From NCBI GenBank assembly GCA_030052745.1, contig JANBVO010000002.1:930001-994000 (forward strand): a stretch of 64,000 bases of DNA, given 5' to 3'. The position numbers and the translations under genes are program-made. The DNA is from Pleurostoma richardsiae. Lineage: Eukaryota; Ascomycota; Sordariomycetes; Calosphaeriales; Pleurostomataceae. Shown here piece by piece: positions 33,224 through 44,388 of the stretch; position 1 is the first letter of the stretch, and each line of letters begins with the position of its first letter. The notes beneath the pieces were generated by a model that was not told the DNA's origin, did not search any database, and saw only the letters and a list, made by a program, of their open reading frames with translations.

Positions 33224-34978
33224 CTATATAAACGCGAGAGAATCCTTCTTCTCAACCAGGACCCACTCCCTCTCTGCTTCTTTTGGGCCCTGGGACTTGC
33301 CTTGGTCGTCATTTTCATCACCAGGAATTGGATACTTCCTGATATGCTCAAGTGCCCAGATGACTTTGTCACTGAGGACCGGGGGAATTCTGCCCGCTCC
33401 CTTCAAAGTGCCGAGCCCTGAAAGTCTGAAGAGAAAGTCGAGATATTCCAAGGTCTCTCCTGAATCCCACGGTATATCGTGAAAATTCCTTCCCTCGCTC
33501 CGGGTTTTGCTCTCTCTTTCCTTCTCCCACCTAGCCTGCTCATCGACGGGCGGCAACGGCAGACAGTTTCTCCCGGACCACAGGCGAGCGAGTGCAATGG
33601 CTTGGTACTCAAAACTCCGATATGTGAGGGCTCGTGGGATGCCGACAATACCGAGTGTCGGGAAGTCCTGGAAGAACGTGTGCCAGTAGACTTTTTTCAG
33701 CTTGTTCAAAGTATAGTCGAACAGTTCGCGCCCATTGACCTTCGAGTTCCAGAAAGGGAAAGAAACCCTGTATCCAGTGCAGTATATCACTGTGTCGATA
33801 TCATCGAGGTAAGTATCATCCTCGAAGATGATCCTCCCGTCTTCGGAGCTATACTCCTTGATGACGGGTTTCCACTCGATTCCAGTGGGTGGCTCGTCGC
33901 CGTCCCACCTCGATTTGGACCTCCGGGATTGATAGACGGGTAAGCGAGCGTTTGAGACCAGCTCGGCGCTCACATCATGGCCTGAGGCCGAGTTTCCAAT
34001 CACAAGGACTCTCTTGGACTGGTACACCAAAGGCGAACGGTAATACTTGGAATGTACTACGCGACCGGGATACTTCTGTAGATATGCCTCCAACCCTTTG
34101 ACTTGTGGCACCTGGACTTCAAAGTTAATAGATATGCACTAGCACAAAATACATGCAAGCAAAAAAAGGATCTTACATAAGGCACTGAGTAGTGACCATT
34201 AGCGATCACCACAGCGTCGAATTCCTCCTCCCACCAGATGTCGACATGGCGGGCAGGGTCATACTTTCTCAAAGTGAGCTTCCACCTTTCAGGTTCACCG
34301 TTCTGTGACGGCGGTAACTTGGAGACATCCTCAACAGTGGTGTTCAAAACCAGGAGAGAGTCTGTCTTATGCTCAGAGTGGTAGTTCTGCAGGTATTGAC
34401 GAGGGACCCAGTGTGGTGGGAAAGGACCATAAGCAAATCCCGTGTCCGAGAATGACATCGCTATGTCCGGGACATTAGTGCTGATTAGTTTCGGTCAGCA
34501 TGTGAAGTTTCATCTCATCAGTATGCCGGGATCCTCACGTCAGACTGTTATATACGGGGGTTTTTGAATACCGTTCCTGGGTGTTAGGCGGTGTGACTTG
34601 AGGAAGGCTCGGTGGGATCTTCAGTGGTGGGTCCGTCTCCAGCGGGAGTTTCCCAGGGAATATCTGGAGATTCGGCTGCGGATCTGGATCGAAGAGCCTA
34701 GTGAAACAGCGTGTTAATGAAATTAACACAGAGAAACTAGGAGGGGTGGCAAGTGTTACCATGTTCCGCCCGGTGCTTCTCTCCTTTCAAAGACTCGGAT
34801 CCGTTCAAAGTAATCCTCCGCTTTCAGAGCTGCCGCTGTGATTGTACCTAGAGATATGCGATCAGCAAGCGCAATACCTCATCTTCTAGAGAGTTCCTAG
34901 GGAGCAGGTATATGGATAGGTACCTGCTGCACCGGCGCCAATGACAGCGACCGACTTAATGTCTCTTTCTCCGCCCAT
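33224..34978 (-). CDS. flavin-containing monooxygenase
   Basis: FAD- and NADPH-dependent monooxygenase oxidising soft nucleophiles or ketones. Five exons: 34924-34978, 34760-34847, 34539-34697, 34177-34480 and 33224-34111, in phase, 497 residues. The FAD fold begins VAVIGAGAAG with the GAGAAG core completed across intron 1, followed by FERREAPGGTW. The FMO signature is YPGRVVHSKYYRSP (usual F replaced by Y). The NADPH site is VLVIGNSASGHD. YCTGYR near the middle is the usual second dinucleotide-side motif. Length is normal. It lies 0.8 kb from a SnoaL-like gene on the same strand; a shared pathway is possible. Confidence 0.95.
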
Positions 34979-35771
34979 TGTCAAAGTCGGCCAGATTACT
35001 CGATAATCAGGATGTTCTCGCGTTCATTGCGAGTTCAGGAATGAGCGGGACAGCGGAGAACCGTTGATATACTGATTGTTGGCGCTCGTCATATACGCCA
35101 TACATGTCACCATTGAATCATCACGTGATGAGATAATAGAAGAGCAGGCAAACTGAGCGAGCTTCGTCTCTGTCCCCGCAAGGTATAGTTAGGGTGAAGA
35201 TAGCTGCCACTTAACCCGATGTAGGGATTCGGCTTATCCCCGTACTGTCGAACAACAGTTCAACTTCGTAATACTTCCTCCTTTTTCACTGTTCTCTTAA
35301 AAACCCACCCATTGCTAAGATATCGCCCTGCTAATTGATCATTAGAAACCGATTTTGTGCCAGATGAAACCTGGTCGTAATGGATATATTGGAGCCGTCT
35401 AGGCAACCCGGAAGGCGATTAGCATGATCTCTGAGAGTATTGTGAAGTGAGAGACTACCGCTAGAGATTGGGCGTCCTGCTAAGAGTATTCACGCGTAGA
35501 GCACCATGCACAGATAGTTTCCTAAGTTCCCTGCCTCAAAGATAGCTTGTTGGTCAGGACAGTGATGTAGGTAATTAGAGTCAAGTAGCTAGTTACAGAA
35601 TCCTAATGAGACTGATCTATACCTGTATGCCACTTTCTAGTTGTCTAATTGTCAACGCCCCTAGTCTCCTCTAGTTGTTAATAGTCAAAATAAAGCAGTT
35701 ATAGCTATTCGTCATGCCCTCAGCTGCTCTCTTTTCCACCCTCGCTATCTGAGGGACGCTGTTGTTGGGAA
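34979..35771. other. intergenic region
   Basis: Between the FMO gene start and the SnoaL-like gene stop. AT-rich after 35300, with many CTAG words. Nothing recognised. Confidence 0.45.
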
Positions 35772-36530
35772 TTACCAGTAGAGGTCGATCTCCTTGCCCT
35801 CCAGCCACTCCTCCATGCATTTGTACATCCTTTGGTAGTACTCGTTCCTCCAAGTTGGTAGCTTCATCTCGATCGGGTGCCCGATGCTGTGCTGCGCAAC
35901 GGCCAGGTATTGGTAGCCCTCCGGGTATTTGGCCAACTCCTCCTTCGAGAACAGCCCCGCCAGCTTCTCCACAGCGTCTGGCGTGGGCGGGCCAACCATG
36001 ACGAGCTTATCGCGGGCGTAGAAGACCTTGTAGTAGCGCGCCTTCCAGCCGGAGGGCGTACGAAGGCAGAAAAAGACGAATACATTGTCACAGTCGACAT
36101 CGTACGGCACACCCTCGTATTCGAAACGCTGCGTGATTGTCGTCTTCATCTTGCCCACAGCTCTGTCCGTCGCCGGGTTAAGGTCTACCAGCGTGCCGCA
36201 CTCGCGGTGCATGATGAAATCACCCTTAGCCTTGCCCGCCTTGCTGGCCTTGATGAAGTCATCGATGTGCAGGCCGCCGGTCCATGCTGAATGCGCCACG
36301 TCAGCAAGACCTGTCTCCCCTGGTAGTTATCTTGGACTGGGGGAGAGCTTACTGGTCCAGACCTGCGCGTCTTCCGTCCAAAGATCGCGGTAGTTGCTCC
36401 ACTCCGAGGCATCGCGGTAGACGGACCAACCCTTGCAGATCTCCGACACAGCGAATCTGTCAAGCAGCTCCTGCTGCGAGCCGTTGATATGCGAATATAC
36501 CTTCGGCTGAGGGTCTACCGGAGAAGTCAT
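35772..36530 (-). CDS. SnoaL-like (NTF2-fold) protein
   Basis: Small alpha/beta-barrel protein of the SnoaL-like/NTF2 superfamily. Two exons, 36353-36530 and 35772-36286, in phase, 230 residues; the 66 bp intron runs from GTAAGC to ATTCAG with branch GCTGAC. Typical features are an early [11 protein letters not shown] segment (the usual position of the Asp/Glu line), [11 protein letters not shown], then [10 protein letters not shown] and YVFFC-like strands. Members are isomerases, cyclases, dehydratases or hydroxylases, or have no enzyme activity, so a reaction cannot be named. The C-terminal 70 residues ([20 protein letters not shown]) extend past the usual domain. A TATA-like box lies about 75 bp upstream. 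Confidence 0.85.
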
Positions 36531-37245
36531 GATGCTTATGTGGTGAGATAGTCTGCTGGCTGATGCCAAGTTCCTGTAAACAGAATAGAAGGAAGGTGAT
36601 TGCTTTATATCTTGAGAAACATGAAAGTTACGGACTGTTTAAATAACTCATAATTCATCTTCTGCCGGTCGTTGAGGCCGTGTCAGGCAATTATGTCATG
36701 ACTCGGCGAAACAGGTTCGGTGATGGCGCGGATGACACGGCATTCTAAGTCGCAGCTTACGACTACGGAACCACAGCGGGGGCTCCGGCACGGGGACAAT
36801 GCCGTTCGTTACGGGAAGCTGCTGGCTTTGCTGCAGCTTCCATTCGCCGGTTCCGGCTGTGGCGACCGTGATGGGGCGGGAGCCACGGATTGATGGTACT
36901 AGAAATGGAAATACGGATATATGTAGGAGGCTTCGTATCTCCGACTACACTTGAAAACTATTTCAATGGACGATCTGGCCTTGGTGGACACGTTACCATA
37001 AAAGATATGGCTACGCTAGTTCCACCTCCCGTCATGGAAAGAGAACGTTCAATGTTATTTCCGGCAAGGCATTATGGGACCGTATGATGAAAGAACAGCG
37101 GCCGGAATAAACTTCCGCCTACCTTAGCGGCGGTGAGAGAGTGTGCAAACAGCCAAGATACCCCCAGGATCTTTTAAGCCCCCTCGATTCGTTTCGTTGA
37201 AGGCTTCGACCGCGCGTACAGAGTTAAAGATCAAGGACAAGACAA
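36531..37245. other. intergenic region
   Basis: Between the SnoaL-like gene start and the sugar-porter gene stop. Only the TATA-like box stands out. Confidence 0.45.
36604..36610 (-). promoter_or_regulatory. TATA-like box of the SnoaL-like gene
   Basis: ATATAAA on the minus strand, about 75 bp before the ATG at 36530. Confidence 0.4.
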
Positions 37246-39157
37246 CTATCTCTCGACTCCCGCCCGAAGCTCAAACTCCTCCGCAGCAACGGCTAGAGCC
37301 GAAGACAAAACCGTGCCCTCGATCTCGTGCAAGCTGGCATTTCCGCGCATCTTCTCCGCTGCGACTGGGTCGTCGAGCGCGTGCGGCACCATCTGGTCTC
37401 CGAAGAGCTCATCCATCTGCTCGAGACTCTTGCCTTGCGTCTCCGGGTAAAACAGCAGCACGACGGCGGCGCAGGCTAGGTTACTACAGATGAAGAAGAT
37501 GTAGTACTTCCAGCCGATATTGGCAAGACCGATGGGGGACACCTGGCTGAAGAGGACCATCGTTGCATAGTTGACGACCGATGAGATAGAGAAGCCAATG
37601 GAGCGGATTTGCATGGGGAAGATCTCGACGGGGTAGATCCAGGAGATGGGACCGTATGTGGCCGAGTAGACAATCGAGTAGATAAAGAGCATCGCGATGC
37701 CGCCCCGCTGCGCATTGGCGTTGGCGTTGTCTCCGCTCATGGGGAAGCCGCCGGTGAGACCGGTGAGACATGCCAGGACAACAGCGAGGCCGACGTTGCC
37801 ACCCCAGAGCATCTTGGTGCGGGGAAGCCTGTCCAGGACAATCATGGCGAAGAAGCAGGAAATCGGTCCCGCAAAACCGTAGATACCTGGTGATATACAA
37901 GAGTCAGGTCGGTAATACAAGACAGCGGTGTCGAGATGAGAAGTGCTCACCGGTGAGAAGCAGGCTCTGGCCTGTACTGAAGCCAAGGTTCTTAATGAAG
38001 GTATTCACTACAAGAGGACTCTTTTAGTATCGGGTACACCCTATCAGAGTGTCAGGGTTGCCCATGAAGTGAATAGCACTCACAGTAGAAGTTGACACTG
38101 GTAATACCGGTCAACGAGACACCAACCCAGACGCCACAGGCCAGGAAGATCCGTTTTCTCCAGGATGGCTTAGCGAAAGCTTCCTTGTATGAACGGACAG
38201 TCTTCTCCTTCTCGACGAGGATTTGGTCTCGCATTTCGTGAAACTCGGCACGCACAAACTCTTCATTTTGGCCAGTGAAGTGCAGCTTGCGGACTAGCTT
38301 GTAGGCATGCTCATAGTCGCCCCTTTCAATCAGCCACCGGGGCGATTCTAGAGTTGGCGTCCGTTAGCTTGGTGCTTGAATAGGGGTAAGGAGTTATGAA
38401 GGTTGGAACTTGAACAGCGTACCAGGCAGGAAGGGGGCGGCCAAGAGGACAATAAGGGCGAAGACAACCTGAATAGAGAGTGGGAACCGCCACTGGAAGG
38501 AGGTGTCTGAGAAAGAGGAGCCGTATCCGACCCAATTAGCTATCACATAGCCGAAGGCAGTCATGATCGACTCAATGCTCATGATGAAGGCTCTGGCATT
38601 TGGAGGGGCGATTTCAGCCTGGTAGATCGGCACAACCTGTTCCCAGGCTCGCGGTTAGTGACGTTATTATCATACCTCCATTCGGAATAAGATTGAAAGA
38701 GTCCAACCATTGTCAAGATGCCTATGCCAAGACCGATGATAAGCCTTCCGACGATTAACATGGCAACATTGACTGCGCCAGCCTGCAGAGCCGCACCGAC
38801 AACGCCACATGCCGAGCCAACCATCATGGCCTTCTTACGGCCCCAGGCGTCGTTCATCGGCGCAGCAATACCGGCGCCGACGGCAGCACCAGCCTGAAGC
38901 ATAGCGACGACACATCCTATCAAGGACGCACTGGGATCGTGAAAGTAGTCTAGGAAGAGAGTCTGGGCGATGGTGTCGGTGATGATACCTGAGTCGCCGT
39001 TGTCAGGGAGAACATTCTCGAGCAAGGCATGGTAGAGAAAGGGGCACAAGGAGGGATGCTCACCACTGTCATATCCGAACATGAGACCAGACACCCCTGC
39101 GACCCCGGCGCAGAGCACCATAAACCAAAAACTGACGGAACTAATGTTCAGATGCAT
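37246..39157 (-). CDS. MFS sugar porter
   Basis: Twelve-helix hexose/pentose transporter of the major facilitator sugar-porter family. Six exons: 39064-39157, 38708-38988, 38423-38636, 38084-38347, 37951-38007 and 37246-37886, in phase, 516 residues. Family marks: FGYDSG in helix 1, NDAWGRKKAM between helices 2 and 3, PIYQAEIAPPNARA, PESPRWLIERGD completed across intron 3, and YPETQGKSLEQMDELF at the end. Helix 7 contains GITSVNFY. The GH127 arabinofuranosidase lies 0.6 kb upstream on the same strand, so L-arabinose or an arabinose oligomer is a reasonable substrate guess. A strong TATA box (TATAAAAG) lies about 90 bp before the ATG. Confidence 0.96.
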
Positions 39158-39790
39158 CTTGACAGTAGCCTTTGCCTTGACTTGCTGGAGAGGATGGCAA
39201 TGCCAAAAAATGATCGACAGGCCGCCTGTTGACTTAACCCGACACTTTTATAACACCACAGACATCCCAGCCTACACATGGCATCTATGATCCCAAGCGG
39301 CTGGGATCGTGGAGTGAACACCAAAGAGATATTCTGGGCCTAGCAACGCGCCTGTAGGACGACGCCGACCTCCAGCCGGATCACGCTGAGTTCGATGCGC
39401 TCCAATCAAGAACGTGAGGCCTTCGTTAAGCATGTGGCACCAACGCTTTGATGGGAATAGATCCACACATGACCGGGGAAGAGCGCGGGGATGAGAAAAG
39501 TGGGAGAGGCTAATACCCCATACCCCGGAGTGTGAGGTGTCATGGCTGCGTGGGGACTTGAGACCAGTGACTTGGAACGAACGCCCAAGAGACACTAAAG
39601 AGACGGGAATAAGCAGAATCGGCCGATTCGGAGCAGCTAGGCGGACGATCACCGGAAAACCACACCCTCATGCTCATGGCCTACCACTGGCAAAGTCAAA
39701 GTTACTCATGTTCAGGGCAGTCTCTACAGCTACATGTGGAACTAGTGAAGTGGAAGACGCTTTCGCCTATGCATGACTTAAAATACCTAA
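39158..39790. other. intergenic region between sugar porter and GH127
   Basis: Sugar-porter promoter and GH127 3' end. No gene recognised. Confidence 0.5.
39245..39252 (-). promoter_or_regulatory. TATA box of the sugar-porter gene
   Basis: TATAAAAG on the minus strand, about 90 bp before the ATG at 39157; good consensus and spacing. Confidence 0.5.
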
Positions 39791-41807
39791 CTAATTGTGG
39801 TTAACACTTGCCTGAATCCAAACCCTCATATCGCTAGGGCCTCTGTTCGCCCAAGCAAAGTAAGGAACGAAGATCAGGTTCACGGGCTTCTCGCCATGTT
39901 CCTTAGCGTTCCCCTCTGGGGTATAGGTTGCCTTGTCCTCAACTGGCACGTCGACGACCGCCCCGCGGGTTCGGATGCTGACAACCCGCTTGTCCAGGAC
40001 GTTCATGTCCGCTGCTTCTAGCGCTGCCGAGCCATCGATGCGCACCAACCGCAGGTCCGCGGCGCTGGGGTCTTGGTCGACGCTCTCCAGGGCGTAAACG
40101 ATCGGGCCTCGGCGGATAGCAAGGCATCCCCGGTTCTGGTGCACGAGCGGATGAGGGACGAGATGCTCTGGAATCATGTCCGCTATGAAGTCAATTACGT
40201 CCCAGGCAGTGTAGGCGCGGACTGGGAGGCTCGCATAACCTGCGATGACTTGATGCTTCGCGCTCTTCCCGTTCAGTGAGATCTTCGAAAGGCCATGTGT
40301 TAGCGCTCTGGCGATCCTTTTGTGCCTGGACATTCATGTCTGCGGTACATACTTGGTAGGATTTGGCCCATCCGGGCACCCGGAGTCTGACAATCGTGGG
40401 CTCTGTACTCTCCTTCGGCCTCAGGGAAGTCCGCCCTTCCCATGGCCACTCGGTCTCGACAACCCACGTGTTTGCCCCAACAATAACTTCACCTCCCACG
40501 TAGTTATGCACGGTGAACCTGAGGGTACCCTCTACATTATCCTCACCATAGAGATATCCGCCGAGCGAGTTGAGGAAACGGCAGATGTTCGACGGACAGC
40601 AGAAGACCTTGAACCACTCGCTCCGCTTGTGCGAGCACGCGATGGTGGCAAGCGGATTGTCATAGTTAAACGTCCTCCCATCAAGGCTGATGCCAGCCAG
40701 CAGCGCATTGTACAGCGCCAGTTCCATGACGTCGGCAACGGCAGCGTCAGCCTTCACCCGAAGCAAGCGCTGAGCCAGGAACACGACGCCGACAGCGGCG
40801 CACGTCTCGGCATACGACGTCTCGTTGGGCAAGTCGTACCGGGGGCCAAACCCCTCATAGATGTGCACGCTTCCGATGCCGCCCGTAACGTACATCTTGG
40901 TGTTGATCATGTCCGCCCACAGAGTCTCGACCGTGTCAAGGTACGACTTCTCGCCAGTGGCGAGCGCCACGTCCACGACGGAGGAAAGCCAGTACATAGC
41001 CTGGACAGAGTGGCCAACGATCTCCTTCTGCTCGCGGAGTGGCGCTTGTGCCTGCATATGCCAGTAGCATCGCGGCCGCGGCCAGTAGTAGGGGAAGAAA
41101 GTCTCTGGGTCGTCACCACGCGCTCGCGCCGCGATGTCCCAGGCGTGCCCGTGACGAGGATGGTCGGTGCGCCCGCGCTCCTCGATGAAGTATTTCGCCA
41201 GGGAAACACAGCGACGGTCGCCAGTGACGTCGTACAGCCTCATGAGGGCCAACTCAATCTCCTGGTGCCCAGGATAGTCGTGCCGCTGGTTCTCGCCGGG
41301 GCCGAAGGTTTGGACGAGCAAGTCAACATATTTCTTCATGGCATCCAAGAACTTGTCGTTCTGCGGGCAGCCGAGCGCAATGTGGCGCGTCACAGCGGCC
41401 TCAAGGATGTGGCCGCCACCGTATAACTCGAGGTTGTGGGCGAGACTCGACCACCGCTTCCCAGGCTCGACAATGGTGTGGTAGATGCCGATATAGCCGT
41501 CGTCCTGTTGAGCGTTGATAATCATGTCGATACCCTCGTTCACTGCAGCATCTATTTCCGGGTTCTTCTCGTGAAAGAGGGAATAGGATGCAGCCTCGAT
41601 GTACTTCCCGACATCACTGTCCCACAGGATGTCGGGAGTCGCGCCTGGGTCTCCCTTCTTCCATTTCAGGCGCATCGCATCCCAGGTGCCATAAGATTTG
41701 AGCTTATCCAGAATTATAGGCAAGCTCTCCTCCCTCGACGCTTTGATGTGGGTGTCCCAGAAGGACGATGCTATATTCACTCTTGTGAAGGGGATCGGCT
41801 GCGACAT
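39791..41807 (-). CDS. GH127 beta-L-arabinofuranosidase
   Basis: Glycoside hydrolase family 127 (former DUF1680) enzyme that releases L-arabinofuranose from beta-linked arabinose chains. Two exons, 40353-41807 and 39791-40282, in phase 0, 648 residues; the 70 bp intron runs from GTATGT to CGAAG with branch GCTAAC. The zinc/thiolate site of the family is present: ETC in SYAETCAAVG and the CC pair in VFCCPSNICR, matching Glu338, Cys340, Cys417 (nucleophile) and Cys418 of HypBA1. Other blocks are QQDDGYIGIYHT, HNLELYGGGHILEAAV, YPGHQEIELALMRLY and YVTGGIG. No signal peptide is seen (MSQPIPFTRVN), so it is probably cytosolic and would act on imported oligosaccharides or glycosides. Transcribed the same way as the adjacent sugar porter. 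Confidence 0.96.
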
Positions 41808-42950
41808 CGTGGACCCTTGACTCTGGTGGCGTTGATTGCTAAGGCACTGGTATAATTGGGCAGTGAGAGTATGTACTTCTCGACTGGTACGGTCTCAAGG
41901 TAGTACGGCGAGTGCGTTTCGTAGGGAAACGCAATTTAAACGCAGCTGAAGGTGTGCATGCACGGTATGCACCCGCCAGGCCTCATGCGATGGATCACAA
42001 CCCGCAACCCCAGAGTTGGGGTTTGTGGAGTGATCGAGACTAAAAGTTCATAGGAGCGGTTACCAACCTTCTTGCTCTTAGTTTGGGCTTCCCTTTGTAC
42101 CCCGGCCACTAGTCTCCCTCTTTTCCTCGCCTAGTTTAGGTGTGTGGCGGCTGACTTCAGTAGGCTCCAGTGGCTTCCCCCATCTTTTGCCCCGAGTTGG
42201 GAGCTACCCGCATAGGTGACGTTGCCCGTGTAAGGTAGCCCAAGGCGGTTATGCCAGGTTCGGGGCAGATGAGCCCGACTGACGCCAGTACTCTTGTTAC
42301 GTATTGACTGTTTTTGTCACTCACGAGTCACATCACTCATATTTCTCTAATCACCCAAGCTTCCCTATGGGCGGCACGGAAAGCATCATCTCATACCAAT
42401 CATCCACAGCGTCGAATTATGTCGACGTTGTTCGTATGATATTCCGCTTTTAGAATCGCAATATCTGCGAATAAAGCGTAAGGTCATATGCCATTCCATA
42501 CATGGTGCGACTTTGTATCACAGGTCTGCTTCTGGGGCTTGTCTAAGGGCGGGCTGGTGGGGGAAGTCTTGCGTCCTAGGCCGGAGGCTTGCGGTCTCCT
42601 TAAAATGTTGCGTTTCTTTACGAGGACTCTCCTCTTCTTCACTTGATGAATAGTGGACGTGAACATACTTTTGGTCACTGCGCACAGGTATGTCCACATC
42701 AGCTTACACCAGTGGTTGTTCGTGACCGGTGAAAAGAATTAATGGATGTGTGATGTGTCTAAAACTCAAAGCCTATCAAAATCCGTTTTCATCATCAGAG
42801 CTGAGCTTGTGTCAGTTGAACTGGGCGACAGTTGAGCATCTCGGAGCTCGGATTGGGACTAACCGAGCTCGAGTTTGATTGCATAAAACACTTATCATGC
42901 CTTCCAAGTTTGCATCTGCGAAGTTTCCTCAACGACATGGTCAGGCCGAT
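41808..42950. other. intergenic region upstream of GH127
   Basis: 1.1 kb with the GH127 promoter. Contains an inverted repeat (42006-42023) with a CreA-type CCCCAG. No gene recognised. Confidence 0.45.
42006..42023. promoter_or_regulatory. inverted repeat with CreA-like element upstream of GH127
   Basis: AACCCCA and TGGGGTT arms of 7 bp with a 4 bp spacer, about 200 bp upstream of the GH127 ATG. CCCCAG inside it fits the CreA consensus SYGGRG on the reverse strand. Carbon catabolite repression would be expected for such a gene, but the site is short. Confidence 0.3.
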
Positions 42951-43631
42951 TTACAGGCCCAATGCAGTCGCCAGGGCCTCAATCCCATCCACCTCATAGT
43001 AGTGGAAAGCCGCCTTTACCGGTGCTTTCTTCCTGTTGACGAAGACCTTGTGTTTGATTCCCATTCCCTCCGCTGTCTGGAGATCGTACTCCATGCTCGC
43101 TGACACGTGCAGCACGTCCTCTGGCTTGCAGCCAAGCTTTTCGAACATGTATTCGAACCCTGGCATCCTCGGCTTGTAGCTCTGGGCCTGTTGCGCCGTG
43201 AAGACTGCATGAAATGGTGCGCCGAGCTTCTCAACATTGGACATGATGATTTCGTCGTTCGTGTTTGACAGAATGACAAGCTTGTACTTGGTAGCCAGCC
43301 GACGAAGGCCTTCCGGTACATCTGGCCACGGGCCCCAGGTCGGAACGGCCTTGTAGAATTGCTCTCCTTCCTCCTTTGAAAAAGCGATTCCTGTCCTTTC
43401 GCAAGTACGCTTGATAGCGTTGAAAAGAACTTCATCATAAGGCTTATAGGGGCCGAGGACTTCATCGAACCGGTATCCGCTAAAGAGTTGAACGAATCGC
43501 TCTAGTTCCTCGCCTTGCAGGCGATCGGAAAATATAGTGCGAGCCAAGCCACCCATCTCGCTGAAGTTGGTCAACGTGCCATAGCAGTCGAACGTGATGA
43601 ATTTCGGCTCAAACTCGATTGTCTTAGCCAT
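42951..43631 (-). CDS. haloacid dehalogenase type II-like hydrolase
   Basis: Single-exon HAD-superfamily hydrolase of 226 residues, closest in layout to (S)-2-haloacid dehalogenase type II. Motif I with the nucleophile Asp is FITFDCYGTLT (near residues 11-21), motif II is VILSNTND, the motif III lysine lies in AQSYKPRMPGF, and motif IV is HVSASMEYDLQTAEGMG. An insert after motif I (GLARTIFSDRLQGEELERF) forms the helical cap. Real substrates in fungi may be phosphoesters or other compounds, not only haloacids. Divergent from the FAD oxidoreductase at 44389 with a 757 bp shared promoter region. Confidence 0.92.
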   Translation of the reverse strand: MAKTIEFEPKFITFDCYGTLTNFSEMGGLARTIFSDRLQGEELERFVQLFSGYRFDEVLGPYKPYDEVLFNAIKRTCERTGIAFSKEEGEQFYKAVPTWGPWPDVPEGLRRLATKYKLVILSNTNDEIIMSNVEKLGAPFHAVFTAQQAQSYKPRMPGFEYMFEKLGCKPEDVLHVSASMEYDLQTAEGMGIKHKVFVNRKKAPVKAAFHYYEVDGIEALATALGL

Positions 43632-44388
43632 GATGTCGACCTTTGCACGCGATCGATAGCAAAGAGGCACAAAGTGATAATGTGGAAGAAAAAGCCAGAC
43701 TACGACCTCAACAACGTGTTCAAGGATTCTGATAGGGAAGTAGGTGCTCAATTGGCTCTTCTAAATGAGGAAACCGCCAGAAGACTATCCCACTCTGCTT
43801 CCCTGAGCGGCTCCGATCGTCGGTGCCGAGCGGGGCTTCGGAGTTGCGCGAGAAAACAAGGTCTGATATCGGGATGTCCCGTAAAGTTGCAGAAGGTAAG
43901 CTGCCGGCGAGAATAAGTACGCTAATATGTATCGTAATAGGCTTGAATAATACTAAGAGCCGAATGCCGAGATCGTCGGAGGGCAACTAGGCAGCCGGCG
44001 GGAGAGTCATGCGGTCGTCTCAAATGATTAAACGCCAAGTTTGCTTTGTAGCGTTGTACGAGAGCTTCATCCCTTGCCAAGCTTTGCTGAAGGTTGAGCA
44101 TCAATTCATGGATAGAATTGCATACATCGAGTTCAGGGCGGTTAACACCTCAATGTTTAGCCGGCAGGTACGGCTTAAAGGGGGAGAGATAAGGATAAGT
44201 TTGGCTTGGAACCCCGCACCAAGTAATGGCATGCCCGCTAGGGTTTGAATGACGGAGAACTCCGATAGAAATGATCAAGTTCGAGGAGGGAATCATCCCT
44301 TTGCCATAAGCCTGCATGGAAGAGCGTGCCACTTTACATATAGAGACGGCAGTAGCCCCCTTATTTGGCTTGCTAACCAATAAGTTTC
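43632..44388. promoter_or_regulatory. shared divergent promoter region (HAD gene / FAD oxidoreductase)
   Basis: 757 bp between two divergent starts. No clear core motif was found apart from AT-rich words near 44336-44342 (CATATAG). Confidence 0.4.

Noticed and set aside
40320-41426. 368-codon open frame on the plus strand
   Set aside because: Antisense shadow of the GH127 gene, whose motifs and intron phase are firm.
42361-42480. Possible tRNA or structured RNA in the spacer upstream of the HAD gene
   Set aside because: No A/B box pair or cloverleaf could be drawn; nor did I see one elsewhere in the window.
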